Program-made: the position numbers and the translations under genes
Notes under the pieces: model-generated
Seen by the model: the letters and a program-made list of their open reading frames with translations, nothing else
Told to the model about the DNA's origin: nothing
The model's database searches: none
Shown: piece after piece, positions 1 to 7,328 of the stretch
Position numbering within the stretch: position 1 is the first letter of the stretch
Layout of the letters: each line of letters opens with the position of its first letter
NCBI GenBank assembly: GCA_049644285.1
Contig: JBARRP010000064.1
Span: 1-64,000, forward strand
Origin: CAVRXT01 sp049644285
Lineage (GTDB): Bacteria > Acidobacteriota > Terriglobia > Acidiferrales > UBA7541
Direction of reading: 5' to 3'
DNA length: 64,000 nt

Positions 1-121
1 CCCGGCGGATCGCTCCCGGCGCATGCTCGATCCGGTATTGCCGCACTTTCCCGGTGGCCACCTCTTCATGCTCGACCAATGTGTAGCGCTTGTGACTGTC
101 AAATGCGATATATTCCTTCAT
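1..121 (-). CDS. IS110-family transposase, N-terminal fragment cut by window edge
   Basis: The minus strand from ATG at 121 encodes 40 residues beginning MKEYIAFDSHKRYTL and then runs off the window. The start is supported by a GGAG Shine-Dalgarno about 7 nt upstream. A short beta strand carrying an early Asp ('FDSHK') followed by 'LVEHEE' resembles the RuvC-like DEDD domain that opens IS110/IS1111 transposases, which recombine with the help of a structured RNA. Only about a tenth of a usual 330-400 aa protein is visible, so the family call rests on this stretch alone. It suggests that a mobile element borders the contig. Confidence 0.55.
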   Translation of the reverse strand, partial: MKEYIAFDSHKRYTLVEHEEVATGKVRQYRIEHAPGAIRR

Positions 122-202
122 GCGCGACTCCTTTCCTTTCCTAAAAGGGATCTCTACCGCCAGCCTACGCTGACGGCAGGAGTCGCGCTTTCATATTTTC
201 AT

Positions 203-262
203 CCCGAACGGAGCGAGGGATCTGCTTTTCGCAACATAGTTGAGGAAAAAGCAGGTTCCCAA
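203..262 (+). repeat. Copy 0 of a dispersed intergenic repeat with internal hairpin
   Basis: The word GAGCGAGGGATCTGCTTTT is followed by a complementary arm (AAAAAGCAGGTTCCC), giving a stem of roughly 8-12 bp. The same word and arm recur at 3840-3898, and the shorter core GAGCGAGGGATC recurs on the minus strand near 42880. It lies between the IS110 fragment and the end of the M28 peptidase gene. It may act as a transcript end or simply be a REP-like element. A smaller imperfect hairpin lies at about 158-178. Confidence 0.6.
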
Positions 263-319
263 TCGTTCCGCGGCGAACTCCTTGGAATGACACGCCAGGG
301 ACTTTTTGATCTGCTGAGA

Positions 320-2011
320 CTACTGCTGAATCCCCGCTTGGCGAAGGGAGGCGTCGCGTGTGGCTTTGAACTCGGCGTTGGCCCTCCATTCCGGCATTTT
401 CGGATCGTTGGCCACCCGATATCCGACCAGGAAGTAAAGCTGGCAATCCTCGACGGCGCCGCTCAATTCCCAGTACGGCTTAATGACGTCCGACGGCTTG
501 TGATAGTCCTCCGCCGTGTATTTCTTCCGCATCTCCAGGCCCCAGCCTTCCGGTTTGCCGACGTAATCGATGCCACCGTCAGGATCAAACGCCGGAACGC
601 CCACCTTGGCGAAGCTGAAATGATCGGAGCGGAAGTAAAAGCCTTTTTCGGGCTCCGGGTCAGGCTTTACGACGCGGCCCTGTTCGCGCGCCGCCGCTTC
701 GACCGCGTCATCGAGGGTGGATTTTCCGTTGCCGACAACCGTGATATCGCGCGTCCGGCCCCACACATTCATTCCATCCATATTGATGTTGGCAACTGTG
801 CGCGCAACCCCATAGAGCGGGTGCTCCGCATAGTAGCGGGAACCGAGCAAACCCTGCTCCTCCGCCGTCACCGAAAGAAACAGGATCGTTCGCTCCGGGG
901 GGACTTTCAGTTGCTGGTAGGCTCGCGCGATTTCAAGAAGCGCCGCGGTTCCTGAAGCATTGTCGAGCGCGCCGTGGTAGATGCGATCGCCGTTAACGGC
1001 AGGGCCGATGCCGAAATGGTCCCAATGCGCTGTGTAAACGACATATTCATCCTTCAGTTTCGGATCGCTTCCTGTCCGCTTCGCGATCACATTGTGCGAG
1101 TCGATTGTCCGCATCGTATTGTGGATCGCAAGCTGTGCCTTCATCCCCAGTGGCACCGGGTGAAAGTTGATGTCCACGGCAGCCTTTTTCAGGGCGTCAA
1201 AATCCTTTCCGGCAGCGCGGAATAACTGCTGCGCTTCCTCGTGTGTGATCCAGCCTTCCACCGCCACCCGCTCCATATTCTTATTCGGCGAAGCCAGCGT
1301 GAACTGTTCGGAGCTCCAGCTATCACGGACCACTTCCCAGGGATAACCAGCCGGTTCCGTCTCATGAACGATCAGGCAGCCCGCGGCGCCCAATTCCGCT
1401 GCCTTCTCGAACTTGTATGTCCACCGGCCGTAATACGTCATAGCTTTGCCGCCAAACATCGTCTCGTCGGGAACCGGCGGGTCGTTGATGAGCACCACGA
1501 TGACTTTGCCCTTCACGTCCGCACCCTTGAAATCGTCCCATTTGTATTCGGGCGCCTGCACCCCGTATCCGACAAAAATCATGTCGCCATCGAGGTTCAC
1601 GGAATCGACCATGCGCTTTGTCCAGGCGACAAAATCCTTCTCGAATGTCGCGCGTAACGTGCGTCCACGGCCCGTGAAGGTGAGCTGCATCTTCTTGTCA
1701 GGGGTGATCCCTACCAACGGCACGTCCTGCCGGTAAGTGCCATCGGGATTCCCGGGCTCAAGTCCCGCCTGCCGGAACTCATCCTGCACATAACCGATCG
1801 AAAGCTGCTCGCCTTTCGAGCCCGGCCCTCGGCCTTCAAATTCATCTGAAGAGAGTGTGCGGATGTGCGCCAGCAATCGATCCGCAGAAAAAGATTGCAA
1901 GGCCGCTGTCGGTCGGCTTGGCGCGTGAGAGCACGCTGCCAATATCACGCCCATGGCCGCGGTGAAAATGAAGCCCAGATTCTTCTGACGCGCCTTGGGA
2001 CTGTTCTCCAT
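320..2011 (-). CDS. Secreted/lipoprotein M28 family zinc aminopeptidase with PA domain
   Basis: 563 residues. ATG at 2011 is chosen because GGAGG sits 8-9 nt upstream; longer in-frame starts lack a ribosome site. The N-terminus has a charged region, a hydrophobic stretch and 'ILAAC', a lipobox, so the protein is probably anchored at the outer face of a membrane. A protease-associated insert comes first (region 'GYGVQAPEYKWDDFKGADVKGKV'-like, residues about 150-280). The M28 catalytic core follows, with 'AHWDHFG', 'GALDNASGTAALLE', 'TAEEQGLLGS', 'NINMDG' and 'SDHFSF', supplying the His, Asp and Glu ligands for two zinc ions. It likely trims amino-terminal residues from peptides. It stands alone; the neighbouring transposase and aminotransferase are unrelated. 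Confidence 0.9.
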   Translation of the reverse strand: MENSPKARQKNLGFIFTAAMGVILAACSHAPSRPTAALQSFSADRLLAHIRTLSSDEFEGRGPGSKGEQLSIGYVQDEFRQAGLEPGNPDGTYRQDVPLVGITPDKKMQLTFTGRGRTLRATFEKDFVAWTKRMVDSVNLDGDMIFVGYGVQAPEYKWDDFKGADVKGKVIVVLINDPPVPDETMFGGKAMTYYGRWTYKFEKAAELGAAGCLIVHETEPAGYPWEVVRDSWSSEQFTLASPNKNMERVAVEGWITHEEAQQLFRAAGKDFDALKKAAVDINFHPVPLGMKAQLAIHNTMRTIDSHNVIAKRTGSDPKLKDEYVVYTAHWDHFGIGPAVNGDRIYHGALDNASGTAALLEIARAYQQLKVPPERTILFLSVTAEEQGLLGSRYYAEHPLYGVARTVANINMDGMNVWGRTRDITVVGNGKSTLDDAVEAAAREQGRVVKPDPEPEKGFYFRSDHFSFAKVGVPAFDPDGGIDYVGKPEGWGLEMRKKYTAEDYHKPSDVIKPYWELSGAVEDCQLYFLVGYRVANDPKMPEWRANAEFKATRDASLRQAGIQQ

Positions 2012-2162
2012 TTCCATCCGCCTCCGAATCTTCATGTCCTTGAGAACGCGCATCATACTCCGCGGTGCGCTGCTCGTGGTAGGGCAAACACGCCACGCTA
2101 ACCACCCGCTCCGCGCCGCCTTACGCATTGCAAAATGTAACCCGGAAGTCCAAAATGGCCGG

Positions 2163-2369
2163 GTGTTCGAGCCGGGTCAAAGCGTGCGCGTGAACCTGGC
2201 AGGCATGCAGGTGCAGGGAGTGCTGTTCCACGCCGCGGTCACCGACGCGGTGGGGAATATTGTCCGCCAAATAAAAGCGGACCCTCCCGCATTTCTCGTG
2301 AAACTCCTGTTCTCCTTCAAGGGCGTCAGCGAAGTCGAAGTTCCTGCCGATCGTATTCGCACTATGTAA
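2163..2369 (+). CDS. Small conserved-looking hypothetical protein
   Basis: 68 residues from GTG 2163 with no good ribosome site, so the start is uncertain. The sequence (FEPGQSVRVNLAG, then GVLFHAAVTDAVGN and a hydrophobic LVKLLFSF) has the alternating pattern of a small beta-barrel. It opens like short response or translation-associated domains that begin with a 'PGQxVxV' strand. It lies in the gap between divergent genes and ends 65 bp before the aminotransferase start. I do not recognise a family. It could be real or chance coding. Confidence 0.35.
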   Translation: MFEPGQSVRVNLAGMQVQGVLFHAAVTDAVGNIVRQIKADPPAFLVKLLFSFKGVSEVEVPADRIRTM

Positions 2370-2434
2370 CCATCACGCTGCGGGAAACGCCTGACTGCGA
2401 TAGAATTGTTGTGAGCCCCCTCGGGGAGGCCCGA

Positions 2435-3310
2435 ATGATCCACCGCACTATCTTTCACGACGATCGCCTGCTGCCCATCGAGCAGGTACGGCTTTCACCC
2501 GGCCAGGCGGGCCTGCTGAACGGCTGGGGGCTCTTCACCACCATCCGCATCGTTGAAGGCATTCCCTTTGCTTTCGAGCGCCACTGGAAACGCCTGGAAA
2601 AAGATGCGGCGCGCACGCATTGCCCTTTGCCGTTCGCTTCCGAGAAAGTCCGCAGCCATCTCGGCGAAGTGTTGCGCGCGAACCAGGTCAAAGAGGGCTG
2701 CGCGCGAATTTATGTCGTCTACAATCAGGTTGGATTCTGGCGGAGCGACGAAGATTTTCCGAACGTCGACCTGATTATTTACTCGGCCGGGCTTCCAGCT
2801 TACCGCGAGCCGGCGCGACTCGCTCTGCGAGAGCACGGACGCCACGCTGCCTCACCCCTTGCCGGCGTGAAGGTAATTTCATGGCTGAACAACGTCTGGA
2901 ATCTATACGAAGCGCAGCAGGACGGATTCGACGAGGTGCTCCTTCTCAACGAGCGCGGTGAAGTCGCTGAATGCACCGCCGCCAATATCTTCTGCGTACG
3001 AAATGGACGAGTGCTGACGCCGCCGCTCGATTCGGGTTGCCTCGAAGGCGTCACTCGCGGAGTCCTGCTCGAAGTCGGCCACGAGGTGGGTGTTCCGGTG
3101 GAAGAAAAAACGCTGCGGCGCGAAGATCTCTTCGCCGCCGAGGAAGTTTTCATTTCTTCGACGAATCGCGGCTTGCTGGCCGTCTGCGAAATCGCCGGCC
3201 ATCGCTACCCCGCCGCTCCCGGCCCCGTCACGCAAAAGCTCGAGAAGGCATTCGCCGCTTACATCACGAATTATGTAAGCCGCTTCGCTCCCGCTTCCGC
3301 ATCCCGCTGA
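2435..3310 (+). CDS. Class IV PLP aminotransferase (branched-chain / aminodeoxychorismate lyase type)
   Basis: 291 residues from ATG 2435. The strong GGGGAGG 5 nt upstream favours it over an in-frame GTG at 2411. The fold-type IV signature is present: the catalytic Lys146 in 'GVKVISWLNNV', and Glu179 in 'GEVAECTAANIF', which holds the pyridine nitrogen. 'LNGWGLFTTIR' near the N-terminus matches the family's substrate loop. The family includes branched-chain aminotransferase, D-amino acid aminotransferase and 4-amino-4-deoxychorismate lyase, and the sequence alone does not separate them. The pterin dehydratase downstream weakly favours a folate/pterin link. A TAGAAT box lies at about 2400. Confidence 0.85.
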   Translation: MIHRTIFHDDRLLPIEQVRLSPGQAGLLNGWGLFTTIRIVEGIPFAFERHWKRLEKDAARTHCPLPFASEKVRSHLGEVLRANQVKEGCARIYVVYNQVGFWRSDEDFPNVDLIIYSAGLPAYREPARLALREHGRHAASPLAGVKVISWLNNVWNLYEAQQDGFDEVLLLNERGEVAECTAANIFCVRNGRVLTPPLDSGCLEGVTRGVLLEVGHEVGVPVEEKTLRREDLFAAEEVFISSTNRGLLAVCEIAGHRYPAAPGPVTQKLEKAFAAYITNYVSRFAPASASR

Positions 3311-3375
3311 ATTGTGTAGAATCAGGGATCCAATGTCCGGCATCTGAAGAACACGCTTCCGAGGTGAGGAATCCT

Positions 3376-3699
3376 ATGAGTGAATTGGCGAGCAAGACTT
3401 GCGTGCCCTGCCGCGGCGGCGTTCCCCCGCTTGCGGGAAAAGAACTCGAAGAGCTGGCCAAGCAAGTGCCCAACTGGAAGGTCGTCAACGGTCACCACCT
3501 AACCCGTGCATTCACCTTCCCTGATTTCCGCCAGGCGCTGGCCTTCACCAACAAGGTCGGAGCGCTGGCCGAAGAGCAAGGCCACCATCCGGATATCCTC
3601 CTTTCGTGGGGCAAAGCGGAAGTCACCACTTGGACGCATAAGATCAACGGCCTCACCGAGAGTGACTTCATTCTCGCGGCCAAGATCGACCGCCTGTAG
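3376..3699 (+). CDS. phhB: 4a-hydroxytetrahydrobiopterin dehydratase (PCD/DCoH)
   Basis: 107 residues. ATG 3376 is preceded by GAGGTGAGGA. The family dehydrates 4a-hydroxytetrahydrobiopterin so that the pterin cofactor of aromatic amino acid hydroxylases can be recycled. The active-site signature is complete: 'EEQGHHPD' with His70 and His71, then 'TTWTHKINGL' with His88 and a following Asp. An extra 20-residue N-terminal segment with 'CVPCRGG' is common in bacterial members. No aromatic hydroxylase is visible in the window, so the physiological partner is unknown. A TAGAAT box at 3317-3322 could give it its own promoter. Confidence 0.92.
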   Translation: MSELASKTCVPCRGGVPPLAGKELEELAKQVPNWKVVNGHHLTRAFTFPDFRQALAFTNKVGALAEEQGHHPDILLSWGKAEVTTWTHKINGLTESDFILAAKIDRL

Positions 3700-3762
3700 C
3701 CTTTCGGCGCCATCAATCGACTCTCGCGGCGCTCCTCAGCCGCGAGCGCACCGCCTAACAAT

Positions 3763-3898
3763 TCGCGCAAAAAGTTACTTTCTCTGTCATCTCCGATTTC
3801 TGGAGTCCGGTGGAATCGATCGGAGTCCTGAAACCGGACCCGAGCGAAGCGAGGGATCTGCTTTTCGCAATATATTCACGGAAAAAGCAGATTCCTCG
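3763..3898 (+). repeat. Copy 1 of the dispersed intergenic repeat (longest copy)
   Basis: It begins AGTTACTTTCTCTGTCATC, passes through CGATTTCTGG and TCCGGTGGAATCGATCGGAG, and ends with GAGCGAAGCGAGGGATCTGC plus a complementary AAAAAGCAGATTCC arm. The first two thirds match the minus strand at 42852-42935; the last third matches 203-262. So this copy joins both modules. It fills most of the gap between the pterin dehydratase and the kumamolisin gene, whose 3' ends face each other. Confidence 0.75.
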
Positions 3899-3979
3899 TG
3901 GAGCATAGGTCCCCATTATCTTCGGGACCTGCCCCTACGATTTAATTGGTATAGTCTCTGCACTCAACCGTAACGCCAA

Positions 3980-5509
3980 TCACTTTGTCGCAGCTCTGCG
4001 CCTTGCCTGGGCCACCGGCTGACCGCTGAGGGCTGCTAAGAGCTTCGCGCCATCGGGACTACCGAGACCCGTGCATGGATCCCAGCCCGGTGCCGCGTTA
4101 TAGCCGCCGTTGTCACCCTGCGAAATATCATTCATGGCCGGTTCGACGTTCTGCGAGTACAGCAGCGGGTTGAGAAAATCAACCGGCTGCTTCAGGGATT
4201 GATTGACGAGTGCGGTTAGACCGGCCCAAAGAGGTGCCACCGCGCTCGTGCCTCCAATTACGGTCACCGCACCATCCACGACCACGTTGTAGCCGGTTGT
4301 CGGGTCGGCATCGCCGGCCACATCCGGGACGCCGCGGCCCGTTTGACCATTCGGCGCGGCGGGCACGTTTGCGCTTTGATGCCACGTCGGAGTTGGCTGG
4401 AAAAACTGGCTGACGCCGCCGCCCGTCGCTCCTTCGTTTTGAGCCAGCTCGTTCCAAGCTTCTTCATGGGTGATTGTGGTCCCTGATGCCACCAGCTTGG
4501 TCCCGCCACATCCGGTCACATGCGGGCTCGACGCCGGGAAATCGACCGTCAAGTTGCCGTTGGGATCGCCATCGGTGGCGCCGTTGTCGCCGGAAGCGGC
4601 GAAGATGGCGATGCCCATCGTCGCTGCATCCTGGCAGGCCGAGTCAAAGGCGCTCATCGCCTGCTGCGTCCACGTATTTTCCGGTCCGCCCCAACTGATG
4701 GAGATGACGCTAGGCCGCAGGTTCGTATCATGGATGGCCGTTGTCAGCGCATCCAGAAAACCTCGATCCGTGTTCGGAGCGAAGTAAACCCCGATCTGCG
4801 CCCGCGGCGCAATCGCCCCGGCAATCTCGACATCCAATTCCACTTCCCCATCGGGCCCGGAGGGATCTCCCGTGGGGGCATTGGCGGCGCCGTCCACGGA
4901 AATTGCACTGACCTTCGGATTTGGGAGCTGCAAATTCCCGAAGAACGCGTTGAGATCTGCCGACCGGTATCCTCCGCCCAGCTCAAGAATGCCGATGGAC
5001 TGCCCCGAGCCGTCGAGGCCAGCTGGAAAATCATAAGCCTGAGCGACCTGAGGTGGATCGTAGCCACCTTGCTGGACGTGGGGCTGAACCTTTCCCTTCC
5101 CGCTCTTGCGGATTCGGAAATGGGGTCGAGCCTGAGGCCGGTCGTCCAAACCGAAAACGCCTTCAATGACTCCCGACAGTTCGGCCGGAATCGTCAACGA
5201 CCCCGTCCGTCCGCGATAGGTTCCTTGCGGGTGTTCGAAACGGCTCAGCTCGACTTCGAAGGCGCGGCTGAAAGCCTCGACCGACCCCGCGAGGACGACC
5301 GAACGGCGGGCAGGATCCTCGCGAAGGACCTGCAGGCCGAATTCCGAGGCGAATTTTCGAATGCTCGCGATGTCGTCCGGATGGCCCCCATGCGTCCGCG
5401 CGAATTCTTCTCGGGTCAGGTGGTAGCGTTCCTTGGGCAGTCGAGCTCCGAGCTGGTCAACGTCGGGATACTCGCTGGCTTTCGAGCGCCGGCGCAGCAA
5501 GATGGTCAC
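3980..5509 (-). CDS. Sedolisin (S53, kumamolisin-like) serine-carboxyl endopeptidase with pro-domain
   Basis: 509 residues from GTG 5509. An activation pro-domain occupies residues about 1-130. The mature domain carries the S53 catalytic set: Glu222 and Asp226 in 'GEVELDVEIAG', the oxyanion Asp308 in 'ASGDNGATDG', and nucleophile Ser422 in 'GGTSAVAPLWAGL'. A C-terminal calcium site is seen in 'DISQGDNGGYNAAPGWDPCTGLG'. These enzymes are exported and work at acid pH. No signal peptide is visible, as is usual in kumamolisins. Homologous-looking residues (GAADPNQRIE) continue upstream of the GTG in frame without a start codon, so the true 5' end is probably frameshifted near 5586. A good promoter lies at 5772-5800. 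Confidence 0.9.
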   Translation of the reverse strand: MTILLRRRSKASEYPDVDQLGARLPKERYHLTREEFARTHGGHPDDIASIRKFASEFGLQVLREDPARRSVVLAGSVEAFSRAFEVELSRFEHPQGTYRGRTGSLTIPAELSGVIEGVFGLDDRPQARPHFRIRKSGKGKVQPHVQQGGYDPPQVAQAYDFPAGLDGSGQSIGILELGGGYRSADLNAFFGNLQLPNPKVSAISVDGAANAPTGDPSGPDGEVELDVEIAGAIAPRAQIGVYFAPNTDRGFLDALTTAIHDTNLRPSVISISWGGPENTWTQQAMSAFDSACQDAATMGIAIFAASGDNGATDGDPNGNLTVDFPASSPHVTGCGGTKLVASGTTITHEEAWNELAQNEGATGGGVSQFFQPTPTWHQSANVPAAPNGQTGRGVPDVAGDADPTTGYNVVVDGAVTVIGGTSAVAPLWAGLTALVNQSLKQPVDFLNPLLYSQNVEPAMNDISQGDNGGYNAAPGWDPCTGLGSPDGAKLLAALSGQPVAQARRRAATK

Positions 5510-5924
5510 CTCGATTCGCTGGTTGGGATCGGCGGCGCCTCGGATTCCCTGAGAGTCAGAGACTGTGGGTTCGGGACGGACCGTTAAGGCGAATCGTGGA
5601 AACTAACCACGCTTGTTACTGGGTTTCTGTTCCCGGGTTGCCGGCTTCGAGTGAGGGAGGAGCCGGGAGAGGGCAGCCCATCGAGCGGTACGCACTTGGT
5701 CCCGAGCGACCGAGACCGTCAATCTCCGGAACTCGACTGAAGTACTGCTTCCCGGAGGCTGAGCGGTGGCGATTCTACGTAACTGGATAGTGTAAGTCAA
5801 GATTTAGTTAATGTGCCAACATCCGTAAGAAAACCGATGTGCGCATTCAAAGCCACCCGCGCCCCACTGCGGATTCTTCCCACGGATCGCGCCTCGGGAT
5901 TCGGCTCAGGGGCCGTGATACGAT
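5510..5924. other. Intergenic region with probable decayed 5' end of kumamolisin gene
   Basis: The gap separates the kumamolisin gene (leftward) from the MATE gene (rightward). On the minus strand GTG 5610 opens an 8-codon frame (MVSFHDSP) ending at TAA near 5586. One base out of that frame, the stretch LTVRPEPTVSDSQGIRGAADP runs directly into the peptidase. A minus-strand promoter lies at 5772-5800. I see no other gene here. Confidence 0.55.
5772..5800 (-). promoter_or_regulatory. Sigma-70 type promoter facing the kumamolisin gene
   Basis: On the minus strand TTGACT (5800-5795) is separated by exactly 17 nt from TAGAAT (5777-5772), a near-consensus pair. It would start a transcript near 5765 with a leader of about 150-250 nt, depending on the true peptidase start. 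Confidence 0.6.
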
Positions 5925-7328
5925 TTGGTCTTAGACACCGCAGTGGCCACACAACTCCAAACCGTGAATTCGTACAGGGACGAGCTCAAACCAATGCTGC
6001 GCCTGGCCGGCCCCATTGTGTTCGCGGAGCTTGGCTGGATGAGCATGGGCATCGTCGACACGATGATGGTAGGCCGCTTGCCCAACAGCGCCGAAGCCAT
6101 TGGTGCAGTCAGCCTCGGAAGCATTCTTTTCATTTCCGTTGGAATCTTCGGCACCGGCATCATGCTCGGTCTGGATACGCTGGTGTCGCAGTCCTTCGGA
6201 GCAGGCGAGGTCGAGGACTGCCACCACTTGCTTTTCAATGGCGTGTACTTGAGCCTCGCAATCGCGCCAATCCTGATGGGCATCGTCTGGGTGTGGCCTT
6301 TGCTCTTGCGCAACTTCGGGATTGACCCAGCCGTGCTGCGGTTAGCCTCTGCTTATCTCTACGCGCTCAACTGGAGCACCCTTCCTCTGCTGCTCTATTT
6401 CGTTTTCCGAAGATATCTGCAGGCCATGAACCAAGCGGCGCCGGTGATGTTCGCGCTCATCAGCGCGAACCTGGTGAATCTCGCCTTCGATTGGATTCTG
6501 ATCTATGGACATTCCGGCGCGCCGGCAATGGGCGCGGTAGGCTCGGGATGGGCAACCTGCATTTCGCGAATCTACATGGCGACGATGCTGCTGATCTACA
6601 TCCTCTATTACGACCATCGCCATAAGACCGGACTGCGCAAGATTCCTGGCTGGCCGAACCTCGCGCGTATCCGCCATCTGGTCAAGCTGGGATTCCCCGC
6701 CGGCGCGCAACTCGCCTTCGAAGTCGCCGTTTTTGCCGCCGCCACCGCGCTGATCGGGAAGTTGGGCGCCTTGCCGCTTGCCAGCAATCAGATCGCCCTC
6801 AACACCGCCAGCTTCACCTACATGGTTCCTCTCGGAATCGGTTCCGCGGCAGCCGTGCGTGTGGGACAGGCGCTGGGACGCGGCGATTTCCCCGCAGCAA
6901 ATCGCGCCGGCTGGACCGCTCTCTCACTCGGAGCAGGTTTCATGTTGTGCATGGCCGTCGCGTTCTGGACGATTCCGCAATCGATTGCTCGAATCTTCAC
7001 ACCCGATCCCGTCGTGATTCATGCCACGGTCAGATTGCTCTTCGTCGCCGCTTTCTTTCAGCTTTTCGACGGGCTGCAAGCGGTCGCTACCGGAGCGCTT
7101 CGCGGCGGCGGCGACACGCGAACGCCCATGCTTTGCCATCTCATCGGCTACTGGGTGATCGGTTTGCCTCTCGGTTACATTCTGTGTTTCCACTTCGGCT
7201 GGGGCGCCCCAGGAATGTGGAGCGGTCTATGCGTCGCGTTAATCTTGATTGGAGTGGCCTTGCTGCTCGCATGGCGACGCGTAGCACAAGCTAGAATCGT
7301 CGCTCCCGCCAGGGCCGGGCGCGCGTGA
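5925..7328 (+). CDS. MATE family multidrug/sodium antiporter
   Basis: 467 residues, about 12 membrane helices, the usual MATE size. The family expels cationic drugs or metabolites in exchange for Na+ or H+. The N-terminal half has 'LAGPIVFAELGWMSMGIVDTMMVGRL', and the second half repeats the fold with 'LGFPAGAQLAFEV' and 'RVGQALGRGDF'. 'ALRGGGDTRTP' near residue 390 is typical of NorM-like members. The start is uncertain: TTG 5925 gives a sensible N-terminus and an AGGGG lies 12 nt before it; GTG 5943 is an alternative. The stop overlaps the start of the DHA2 pump (GTGA), so the two efflux genes form an operon. Confidence 0.88.
   Translation: MVLDTAVATQLQTVNSYRDELKPMLRLAGPIVFAELGWMSMGIVDTMMVGRLPNSAEAIGAVSLGSILFISVGIFGTGIMLGLDTLVSQSFGAGEVEDCHHLLFNGVYLSLAIAPILMGIVWVWPLLLRNFGIDPAVLRLASAYLYALNWSTLPLLLYFVFRRYLQAMNQAAPVMFALISANLVNLAFDWILIYGHSGAPAMGAVGSGWATCISRIYMATMLLIYILYYDHRHKTGLRKIPGWPNLARIRHLVKLGFPAGAQLAFEVAVFAAATALIGKLGALPLASNQIALNTASFTYMVPLGIGSAAAVRVGQALGRGDFPAANRAGWTALSLGAGFMLCMAVAFWTIPQSIARIFTPDPVVIHATVRLLFVAAFFQLFDGLQAVATGALRGGGDTRTPMLCHLIGYWVIGLPLGYILCFHFGWGAPGMWSGLCVALILIGVALLLAWRRVAQARIVAPARAGRA

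Noticed and set aside
1995..2162. 5' extension of the small ORF at 2163
   Set aside because: It overlaps the coding start of the M28 peptidase on the other strand and reads as its shadow.
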